From Kiritimatiellia bacterium (GTDB lineage: Bacteria > Verrucomicrobiota > Kiritimatiellia > RFP12 > UBA1067), in the NCBI GenBank assembly GCA_017629455.1, contig JAGBXE010000068.1, forward strand, positions 1 to 5,590: a stretch of DNA of 5,590 bases, given 5' to 3'. Numbering within the stretch: the first letter of the stretch is position 1; every line of letters begins with the position of its first letter. Positions 1 through 5,590 of this stretch are shown piece after piece. The notes beneath the pieces are model-generated. The model saw only the letters and a program-made list of their open reading frames with translations, made no database searches and was not told the DNA's origin. Position numbers and translations under genes: made by a program.

Positions 1-839
1 GGGTAGTCACGGTTGACGAAGCGCCTGTTGCACAATCGGTGATGGATGCCCTTAAGCTTATTGCGAAGCTCGAAACGTGCGGCGTTGATAAAAGTAATGT
101 TGTCGGGCGCGTATTCGATGCCCGTGGTAAGACGGCGGCCGATTTCCGCAAAGCCCTTGAGAGTCTGCCTGGGGTGTCGCGCCGTGTGTGGATGCCTGGC
201 GCAGACAGGTGGTTTTTAGTTGGACATCTTACAACGAACTCTGTCAGTTTAGCTGCGGCGATGGAGGCGTTTTCATCGCTTCAAACGGCGAAGTGTTCGC
301 TAAGTGAGTTGTTTGCTTCGTATGTAGGTTCTGTCGATGATGTAATGCCTGCGTTTAAGTCGGACCTTAAAGGGGCGTTGCTTCCTGAATGGTTTGTCAC
401 TAAAGATATACCGTCTGTTAAGTGGCTTGATACAACAGGTGTTGATGCTGACATAGTTGAAAGCACTTTATCAGAGATTCGTTCAGTGCAGGCTGTGCGC
501 CGCGAGATTCTTGAAGGAAATATGGCCGCGCGCGTTGCAAAGGGCATTAAAGAAGAACGCGCGGCAGTTGAGATTTGGTCAAAGTGTTTCCAGCGCAATC
601 CTCGCGATCCGTTTCTTCTAGAGCGTATTGAGAGGCTCGAGCGCAATGCTCTTGGGTTCCTTAAGGTAAGCAAGGTGATTCAGGCTATGAAGTGCTACGA
701 GACTATTATTTTAATTCAGCCGACGAACGTGGCGGCTATACATAATTTCGGTTTGTGTCTTAAGAGAATTGGTAAAGCCGACATGGCAAAGCAAGTTCTC
801 GATCGCGCAAAAGTCTTATCTCAAAGAAAAGGTGAATAA
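1..839 (+). CDS. Partial spermidine-synthase-like protein with C-terminal TPR repeats (5' end outside window)
   Basis: The frame is open from base 3 (GTA) to the TAA at 837-839, giving 278 visible residues with no stop. The GTG at 39 and ATG at 42 have no convincing Shine-Dalgarno sequence, so the gene most likely starts upstream and only its C-terminal part is seen. Visible residues 63-74 (WMPGADRWFLVG) and the preceding region resemble the end of the spermidine-synthase-like Rossmann domain in large bacterial proteins, often fused to a membrane transporter-like half, where a 'FPHV..W...GD.LL.GS' strand is typical. Residues about 170-212 and 226-272 form amphipathic helix pairs with TPR character (A..IW..C...NPRDP and A...YE.....P.N..A.HN.G..L...G..A). 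No methyltransferase-type cofactor motif is visible, because that part would lie upstream. It ends 2 bases before the next start, so the two genes are probably cotranscribed and coupled. The TPR tail is fairly secure; the spermidine synthase link rests on remembered family resemblance and could be wrong. Confidence 0.5.
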   Translation, partial: VVTVDEAPVAQSVMDALKLIAKLETCGVDKSNVVGRVFDARGKTAADFRKALESLPGVSRRVWMPGADRWFLVGHLTTNSVSLAAAMEAFSSLQTAKCSLSELFASYVGSVDDVMPAFKSDLKGALLPEWFVTKDIPSVKWLDTTGVDADIVESTLSEIRSVQAVRREILEGNMAARVAKGIKEERAAVEIWSKCFQRNPRDPFLLERIERLERNALGFLKVSKVIQAMKCYETIILIQPTNVAAIHNFGLCLKRIGKADMAKQVLDRAKVLSQRKGE

Positions 840-841
840 CG

Positions 842-3466
842 ATGAATAGGCAATTTCTTCTTTCGTTTTTAGTATTTGGAGCTGCTGCGCTTTTTGGTGC
901 GCGCTGCCAAGCCGCTAGCGTTGAAGTTGGTGAGATGACAATTCCGACTTACATGTTTTCTGACCCCGATCCCGTACCTTCTCCCCAAGCCGATTATTAC
1001 CCTTATTTTAGGTTTGATGGTTACGAGGCTAAGTCATCGCCGCGCAGTTGGAAGACTGTTGTCCTTGAAAACGATAGGATTGTTGTTACCATCACTCCTG
1101 AAGTGGGTGGTAAGATATGGGGCGCAGTCGATAAGAAGACAGGGGTCGATTTTATTTATTTCAACCACGTAGCAAAGTTCCGCGATGTTGCCATGCGTGG
1201 CCCGTGGTCATCGGGCGGTATTGAGTTTAACTTTGGCAAGATGGGGCACGAACCGTACGTTTCAACGCCGGTCGATTGGTCGGTAAGCACAAATGTCGAC
1301 GGTTCGGTCAGCTGCTTTGTCGGTGGTTTTGAGTGGCTCTGCCGTACGTATTGGCAAGTTGAGGTAAGGCTTAAAGACGGCAACGATTTCTTCACGACTC
1401 ACGCTACGTGGTTTAATGGCTCGGGGCTACCGCAAACGTATTATCAGTGGATGAATGCCGCGTTTCACGGCGGCGGTGATACGCGTTATTTCTACCCGGG
1501 CTCCAATTGGATCGGCCACGGCGGCGATGTTCATCCATGGCCAATTGAAGACGGCCATGATATTTCCGTTTATTCGCAGAATGATATTGCCGGGGAAAAG
1601 GAAGATCACCGAGCGATGCACATTGTTAACGGCGACTCGCGTTATCTTGGCGCATGGTGGCCGCATCTCGGCGCAGGCGCGCTTCACATCAACCGCATGG
1701 ATATGAAGTATGGCCGCAAGATATGGATGTGGGGGCTTTCTAGGCAGGGGGCGATTTGGGAAGGGCTTCTTACCGACAGCGATGGGCCTTACGTAGAGCT
1801 TCAGTCGGGCAGGTGCTTTATTCAGCCGCAGGGCAAACATTATATGTCGCCCTTCAAGTTTTCGCCGTTCGTTCCTGGTTCAACCGATTCGTTCGACGAG
1901 ACATGGGCGGTAATACGCGAGGAAAGCGCCTTTACTAAGCTTGATGTTAAAAAGAATATTAAGCCGCGCCCTGTTGAGATGCCTTCCGATTTCGACTGGC
2001 AGTCGGCTTATGGGCATTTTATCCACGGTCAGCAGATTATGCGCGGCACTCGCGGTTGTAGGCCAGAGGATGCGGAGAAATCGTTCCGCGCATCATTGGC
2101 GAAAGACCCGTGCTTTGCTAACGCCCTTAATGCGCTCGCGACGCTTCTCATTTCTGAGGCCCGGAGCGATGAGGCTCTCCCTCTCGTAAATAAGGCGCTG
2201 GCAATCGACACGTTCGACTTTGAAGCGAATTATCTAGACGGCATCTTGCACTGGGATATGGGCGATCTTGCCACGGCGCGCGAGCGCTTTGGCCTAGCCT
2301 CTTATTCGCCGGCATTAAGATCTGCCGCGCTTGCTGCCAGTGCGCGCATTTCGCTTGCTGAAGGCGCATGGGATGAAGCAATTGGGTTAGCGAAAGATGC
2401 GCTCAAGGTGAATGACGCAAATATAGATGCAATCGTTGTTATTATTGCGGCTAATCGTCTTTCCGGTAACGTTGCCGCGGCCAAAAAGTTCGCGGAAGAA
2501 GCGTACAAGAAAATGCCGGTAAACAGCATTCTTGCTAGAGAACTTGAGCTTTGTGGCGGGCGCAGCTTTACTGCAAAGATGGAGTGCGAATTGTCTGAGC
2601 GCGTTATTGTAGAAGTTGGCAACTGGTACGAGCTTTCGGGCCTATATAAAGACGCGGCAAAAGTTTATGCATATGCGCCAAAGTCAATTATAGCTGTGAC
2701 GCGTGCCGCTTTTCTTGCGCATAAGGCCGGCGATAAAGCTCAGGCCAAAGCGCTCCTTAACGCGGCAATGGCGCTTCCCGTAGGCTTTGATTTTGCCTTC
2801 CGCCGCGAAAGCGTTCCTGCTTTTGCGTGGGCAAGCAAGGAGACCGGTTGCTGGAAGTTCCGTTTCCAAGAGGCGCTTTTCTGTGCTTCGCATGGGCGCA
2901 ACGGCAGGGCGGACCAGCTCCTTGAAGAGTGCGGTAACGCTATCGATGAAGTCGGCGCATTGATTATGCGTTCAACGCGCAGGAAGGGCGAACAGGCGCT
3001 TGCGGATGTAAGGCGCGCAAAAGAGATTGATGATTCGTGGCGAGTAGGCCTTGCCTTCTACGCGGCTTATATCGCATCGGATGATTGGGCTTCAGCTCGG
3101 CGCGTCCTTGAAGATTATGCAAAGCGCTTCCCTGGCCGCCTTGGCATTGAACTAAATTATGCGCGCTCGCTCGTGAAAACAGGCTCGTATGCCGAGGCTG
3201 TATCTTTCCTTGAAGGGATCGATACTCTTCCTTCTGAGCTTGGCGAAAAGCCTATGTCAATTTATCATGAGGCCTTGGGAGCGCTTGCCGATGAAGCCCT
3301 TATGAAGGGCGACAGCAAGGAGGCCATGAAATGGATTTTAAAGGCTATTAAATATCCCGAAACTCTCGGCACGGGCCGCCCCTACAAACTTGACAATCTA
3401 TTTAATTCATGGCCAAAGCGCGTTAAGGAGTTTTGCATAAAAGAGCGCGTCGGTGAAAAGAACTGA
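842..3466 (+). CDS. Exported DUF5107 domain protein with C-terminal TPR solenoid
   Basis: 874 residues. The ATG at 842 follows AAGGTG (828-833) inside the previous gene at 8-base spacing. Residues 1-24 form a Sec signal peptide: N-R near the start, hydrophobic LLSFLVFGAAALFGA, and likely cleavage near CQA/AS at 24-25. Cys22 is preceded by Arg and does not make a lipobox, so a soluble exported protein is likelier than a lipoprotein. Residues about 30-365 match DUF5107 as I know it: PEVGGKIW (86-93), a GPWSSGGIEFNFG segment with GHEP (120-138), YYQWMNAAFH (200-209), YPGSNWIGHGG (218-228), YVELQSGR (317-324) and a closing FDETW (351-355). Family members are predicted galactose-mutarotase-like beta-sandwiches, often near carbohydrate genes; Glu128 and Glu319 are conserved-looking acidic residues that could be catalytic or sugar-binding (inference). 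Residues about 385-840 are helical repeats of TPR type, clearest at 409-500 and 735-795. The domain order is usual for DUF5107 proteins. No enzymatic activity can be assigned from the sequence. Confidence 0.85.
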   Translation: MNRQFLLSFLVFGAAALFGARCQAASVEVGEMTIPTYMFSDPDPVPSPQADYYPYFRFDGYEAKSSPRSWKTVVLENDRIVVTITPEVGGKIWGAVDKKTGVDFIYFNHVAKFRDVAMRGPWSSGGIEFNFGKMGHEPYVSTPVDWSVSTNVDGSVSCFVGGFEWLCRTYWQVEVRLKDGNDFFTTHATWFNGSGLPQTYYQWMNAAFHGGGDTRYFYPGSNWIGHGGDVHPWPIEDGHDISVYSQNDIAGEKEDHRAMHIVNGDSRYLGAWWPHLGAGALHINRMDMKYGRKIWMWGLSRQGAIWEGLLTDSDGPYVELQSGRCFIQPQGKHYMSPFKFSPFVPGSTDSFDETWAVIREESAFTKLDVKKNIKPRPVEMPSDFDWQSAYGHFIHGQQIMRGTRGCRPEDAEKSFRASLAKDPCFANALNALATLLISEARSDEALPLVNKALAIDTFDFEANYLDGILHWDMGDLATARERFGLASYSPALRSAALAASARISLAEGAWDEAIGLAKDALKVNDANIDAIVVIIAANRLSGNVAAAKKFAEEAYKKMPVNSILARELELCGGRSFTAKMECELSERVIVEVGNWYELSGLYKDAAKVYAYAPKSIIAVTRAAFLAHKAGDKAQAKALLNAAMALPVGFDFAFRRESVPAFAWASKETGCWKFRFQEALFCASHGRNGRADQLLEECGNAIDEVGALIMRSTRRKGEQALADVRRAKEIDDSWRVGLAFYAAYIASDDWASARRVLEDYAKRFPGRLGIELNYARSLVKTGSYAEAVSFLEGIDTLPSELGEKPMSIYHEALGALADEALMKGDSKEAMKWILKAIKYPETLGTGRPYKLDNLFNSWPKRVKEFCIKERVGEKN

Positions 3467-3471
3467 CGCGC
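3445..3471 (+). other. GC-rich stem-loop spanning the stop codon of the DUF5107 gene
   Basis: GCGCGTCGG (3445-3453) pairs with CTGACGCGC (3463-3471), giving a 9-bp stem with one G-U pair (3452/3464) around a 9-base A-rich loop. The TGA stop (3464-3466) lies within the right arm. The following bases are CAGAAAAGATAG, with no U-tract, so this is not a standard intrinsic terminator. It could protect the upstream message from 3' exonucleases or partly uncouple cmk from the upstream pair. The pairing is visible directly; a function is inferred. Confidence 0.45.
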
Positions 3472-3490
3472 CAGAAAAGATAGTTATAGA

Positions 3491-3497
3491 AAAGGAG
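3491..3497 (+). promoter_or_regulatory. Ribosome binding site of cmk
   Basis: AAAGGAG is a strong Shine-Dalgarno sequence with a slightly long 11-base spacer to the ATG at 3509. It is the only good site in the 42-base gap and supports this start, which also fits the short N-terminus before the P-loop. No convincing -35/-10 pair was seen in the gap, so cmk may be read from an upstream promoter. Confidence 0.7.
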
Positions 3498-3508
3498 TTT
3501 ACGAAATC

Positions 3509-4183
3509 ATGAGCAAAGTTATTGCTATTGACGGACCTAGCGGAGCAGGCAAAAGTTCCGTATCTAAAATCGTCGGCAAGCGCCTTGGGTTTCTTCATGT
3601 CGATTCAGGTGCGCTCTACCGCATTATGACGTGGCAGTGCCTCGAAAACGCAGTTGATACGTCGTCTCCTGCAGCTGTCGCCGATTTTGCGTCCAAGGTC
3701 GATATCGAGTGCCGGGCCGAAGATGGGGCTATAGCGTATTATGTTAAGGGCGAAGCTCCTGGTGAGCGCATTCGTATGCCTGAAATCAACGCTCACGCCT
3801 CGCATGTTGCCACTGTCCCTGAAGTGCGCGCGAGAATAACGTCGATTCTCCGCAGTCTTGTCAGCTATGGCGATCTCGTCATTGAAGGGCGCGATATAAC
3901 AACGGCCGTATTTCCTGATTCGCCTGCGAGGTTCTACCTTACTGCTTCTGCCGAAGCTCGTGCTCGCCGCCGTCAAAAGGAGGAGGTCGACAAGGGTATA
4001 GCCAATCAATCGGAAGAAGCTGTTAAAGCGTCGCTTCTTGCGAGAGACAAAATCGATTCTACGCGTAAATGCGCACCGCTTAAAAAAGCGGATGGGGCAA
4101 TTGAAATTGATTCGTCTGATATGACGCTTGAAGAAGTTGTTGACGCCGTTATCGGCGCATTGCCAGCAGAGTGGCGGGAGTAA
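3509..4183 (+). CDS. cmk: Cytidylate kinase (CMP/dCMP kinase)
   Basis: 224 residues, the normal length for bacterial Cmk. This cytoplasmic enzyme transfers phosphate from ATP to CMP or dCMP, giving the diphosphates needed for CTP/dCTP supply and recycling of nucleotides from RNA turnover. The P-loop GPSGAGKSS lies at residues 9-17, close to the N-terminus as expected, followed by the nucleotide-binding VDSGALYR (31-38). The region 56-100 fits the extra CMP-binding insert of the family (IECRA..., GERIR, EINAHASHVA). EVRARI (105-110) is followed by EGRDITTAVFPDSPARFYL (126-144), which holds the CMP-contacting Arg128-Asp129 pair. The lid-side segment RDKIDSTRKCAPL (179-191) carries the conserved Arg, Asp and Arg, and a C-terminal IEIDSSDMTLEEVVDAVI closes the fold. 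The TAA at 4181-4183 is 3 bases before the helicase start, so the two are almost certainly cotranscribed. The usual bacterial neighbours of cmk (rpsA, plsC, ispH) are absent downstream. Confidence 0.96.
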   Translation: MSKVIAIDGPSGAGKSSVSKIVGKRLGFLHVDSGALYRIMTWQCLENAVDTSSPAAVADFASKVDIECRAEDGAIAYYVKGEAPGERIRMPEINAHASHVATVPEVRARITSILRSLVSYGDLVIEGRDITTAVFPDSPARFYLTASAEARARRRQKEEVDKGIANQSEEAVKASLLARDKIDSTRKCAPLKKADGAIEIDSSDMTLEEVVDAVIGALPAEWRE

Positions 4184-4186
4184 GAA

Positions 4187-5485
4187 ATGTTTGAAGGAAG
4201 TGTTTTCGGGCGTCTTGATTCGAAGCTGCAGAAGGCCGTTGCCGATGCCGGCTTCGAAAAGCCCACGCCCATTCAGGAAAAGACCATCGGCCCTCTTATG
4301 GAAGGGCGCGATATTGTGGGCATTGCTCAAACAGGCACCGGCAAGACCGCTGCTTTCATGCTGCCAATACTGCACAAGCTTGTGCGTTCGGATAGGCGTG
4401 CAAAGCCCGGGCATCCGCGCGCTTTAGTCCTTTCGCCTACGCGTGAGCTGGCAGTTCAAACTGCCGAGAATGTGCGGATGTTCTCTAAGCACGCGCGCGT
4501 GCAGTTTGCTTGCCTTATTGGCGGCGTAAGCCAGTTCGGCCAAGTTAAAGACCTTAAGCGCGGCGCCGATGTGGTAATAGCCTGCCCTGGCCGCCTTATG
4601 GACCTTATGACGCAAGGTCACGTTTATTTGGATAATATCGAGAGCGTCGTTCTGGACGAGACCGACCGCATGCTCGACATGGGCTTTCTGCCCGATATTA
4701 GGCGCATACTTTCCAAGTTGCCCATTGAGCGCCAGTCGCTGTTTTTCTCCGCGACAATGCCGCCTGCTGCCTCGCAACTCGCCTCGGAGTTAGTTCGCGA
4801 TCCAGTGCGCGTTGAGATTTCGCCAGAGGCTCCCGCAGTTGAGCGCATCAATCAGAAAGTGATGTTTGTCGACAAGGGTTGCAAGGATTCACTTCTGATC
4901 AATCTTCTCAAAGAGCACAAGGAATGGTCGAAAGTTATCGTCTTCGCGAAGATGCGCCACGGCGCAGACCGCGTGTGCCGTAAGCTTCAGCGCGAGGAGA
5001 TTCCATGCGCGGCGATTCATTCCGATAAAACGCAGAACCAGCGTATGCGCGCGCTCGACGGTTTTCGCCGCGGCAATGTTCGCGTTTTGGTCGCTACCGA
5101 CATTGCCTCTCGCGGGATAGATGTTCCGGAGGTAAGCTGCGTAGTAAATATGGAGCTGCCGCTTGAGAGTGAATCGTATGTTCACAGAATCGGGCGCACG
5201 GCGCGCGCTGGCGAGTCAGGTATAGCGATATCATTCGTTTCAGCTGAAGAGCGTGGTCAGCTCAAGGCGGTTGAACGGTTTTTGCGCAAGTCGATTCCCG
5301 TTGAGCGTGAGCATCCGTACCATTCCGAAGCGGCAGACCGTAAGGCCGGGCACCAAGGGCAGGGTTTGCCCCAGCCAGCGTGGGTCCACCCTGCCAACCG
5401 CAATCGCACCAATCGCAAACGCCATGGTCATAAATCGTTTCTCGGCCGCCGCCAGAAAGATTTTGGCAGGGGCGGCAATCGTTAA
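4187..5485 (+). CDS. DEAD-box ATP-dependent RNA helicase, RhlE-like, with DETD motif II
   Basis: 432 residues. The start at 4187 follows GGGAG (4176-4180) at the end of cmk with 6-base spacing. It is a cytoplasmic RNA-unwinding ATPase; bacterial relatives act in ribosome assembly, RNA decay and cold adaptation. Motifs in order: isolated upstream Phe and Q motif (F22...PTPIQ 26-30), motif I AQTGTGKT (47-54), Ia PTRELA (84-89), GG (112-113), Ib ACPGR (132-136), II DETD (157-160), III SAT (188-190), IV VIVFAKM (250-256), HSDKTQNQR (278-286), V ATDIASRGID (303-312) and VI HRIGRTARAG (333-342). The last resembles RhlE-group proteins. Two signature changes stand out: DETD in place of DEAD, and CPGR in place of the usual TPGR. 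All charged catalytic residues (Lys53, Asp157, Glu158, Arg336, Arg340) remain, so activity is expected. Residues about 376-432 form a low-complexity tail rich in Arg, Lys, His, Asn and Gly, a probable non-specific RNA-binding extension. The family is certain; the RhlE subgroup is likely, so no symbol is given. Confidence 0.95.
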   Translation: MFEGSVFGRLDSKLQKAVADAGFEKPTPIQEKTIGPLMEGRDIVGIAQTGTGKTAAFMLPILHKLVRSDRRAKPGHPRALVLSPTRELAVQTAENVRMFSKHARVQFACLIGGVSQFGQVKDLKRGADVVIACPGRLMDLMTQGHVYLDNIESVVLDETDRMLDMGFLPDIRRILSKLPIERQSLFFSATMPPAASQLASELVRDPVRVEISPEAPAVERINQKVMFVDKGCKDSLLINLLKEHKEWSKVIVFAKMRHGADRVCRKLQREEIPCAAIHSDKTQNQRMRALDGFRRGNVRVLVATDIASRGIDVPEVSCVVNMELPLESESYVHRIGRTARAGESGIAISFVSAEERGQLKAVERFLRKSIPVEREHPYHSEAADRKAGHQGQGLPQPAWVHPANRNRTNRKRHGHKSFLGRRQKDFGRGGNR

Positions 5486-5503
5486 TTAAAGAGAATCACC
5501 TTT

Positions 5504-5509
5504 CGGAGA
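5504..5509 (+). promoter_or_regulatory. Ribosome binding site deciding the start at 5516
   Basis: CGGAGA places GGAG (5505-5508) 7 bases before the ATG at 5516. A nearer ATG at 5511 would be only 2 bases from GGAG and runs into a TAG after seven codons, so 5516 is the start. The 30-base gap after the helicase holds no hairpin with a U-tract, so readthrough from the helicase gene is plausible. Confidence 0.6.
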
Positions 5510-5515
5510 AATGCC

Positions 5516-5590
5516 ATGTTTGAAAAAACTGTAGAAGCGCTAAAGCGTCGCGGGTATGAGGCGGTGGCCGTCGCTACGGCAGAGGAGGCA
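5516..5590 (+). CDS. N-terminus of a protein cut by the window edge; possibly LUD-domain (lactate utilisation) protein
   Basis: An open frame of 25 codons (MFEKTVEALKRRGYEAVAVA, then TAEEA) runs off the right edge behind a good Shine-Dalgarno sequence. A short first helix containing 'ALKRRGYEA', a strand 'VAVA' and 'TAEEA' resembles the start of LUD-domain proteins (LutC/YkgG, formerly DUF162), which typically read 'a.eaLek.GfeV..v.t.eEA'. Similar helix-strand openings occur in other alpha/beta families, so 25 residues do not settle it. That the frame is a real gene is likely from its RBS, its spacing and the tandem layout; its product is a guess. Confidence 0.45.
   Translation, partial: MFEKTVEALKRRGYEAVAVATAEEA

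Noticed and set aside
39..44. GTG/ATG start for the first gene
   Set aside because: The frame stays open to base 3 and no Shine-Dalgarno sequence precedes 39-44, so these are more likely internal codons.
281..673. 130-codon minus-strand open frame opposite the first gene
   Set aside because: Low-complexity Ser/Arg-rich translation with no family resemblance; the + frame shows coherent TPR-like helices through the same bases.
3884..3901. GRDITT in Cmk instead of GRDxGT as an oddity
   Set aside because: The catalytic Arg-Asp pair is intact, and I recall an ITT form in other bacterial Cmk proteins (actinobacteria among them), so it is weak evidence of anything new.
3605..4414. 269-codon open frame on the minus strand
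   Set aside because: It lies antisense to cmk and the helicase start, whose protein motifs are unmistakable; its translation is Arg-, Cys- and Phe-rich with no recognisable domain, typical of a shadow frame.
5486..5515. Possible terminator after the helicase gene
   Set aside because: No inverted repeat with a following U-tract can be drawn in these 30 bases.
4184..5525. Shared ATGTTTGAA at the starts of the helicase and the last gene
   Set aside because: Met-Phe-Glu openings are common, the match is only nine bases and does not extend on either side, so it is chance.
5511..5534. ATG at 5511 as a start
   Set aside because: It reaches TAG after seven codons and sits too close to GGAG; the ATG at 5516 fits the RBS and stays open.

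Overview
This is a densely packed bacterial stretch. All recognisable genes lie on the + strand, separated by gaps of 2, 42, 3 and 30 bases. The organism cannot be fixed from this window. A secreted DUF5107 protein with TPR repeats next to a spermidine-synthase-like/TPR protein, mid-range G+C and many GCG/CGC codons would suit a Gram-negative anaerobe of the Verrucomicrobiota/Kiritimatiellota/Lentisphaerota (PVC) type. That placement is a low-confidence inference.

Layout: (1) Positions 1-839 hold the C-terminal part of a gene that is open to the left edge. It looks like the tail of a spermidine-synthase-like protein ending in TPR-type helices. (2) Positions 842-3466 encode an exported 874-residue protein with a signal peptide, an N-terminal DUF5107 domain (beta-sandwich, predicted carbohydrate-related) and a long C-terminal TPR-like solenoid. 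A GC-rich hairpin lies across its stop codon. (3) Positions 3509-4183 encode cytidylate kinase (cmk). (4) Positions 4187-5485 encode an RhlE-type DEAD-box RNA helicase with an unusual DETD motif II and a basic tail. (5) From 5516 to the right edge is the first 25 codons of another gene, possibly a LUD-domain (lactate utilisation) protein.

The first two genes are nearly contiguous and both end in TPR-like repeats, so they look like a translationally coupled pair of related, undescribed role at the cell envelope. cmk and the helicase are likewise coupled, with a 3-base gap, and serve nucleotide supply and RNA remodelling. The hairpin at 3445-3471 lies at the border between the two pairs. No RNA genes, mobile elements, CRISPR arrays or long repeats were seen, and there is no gene-free stretch longer than 42 bases.
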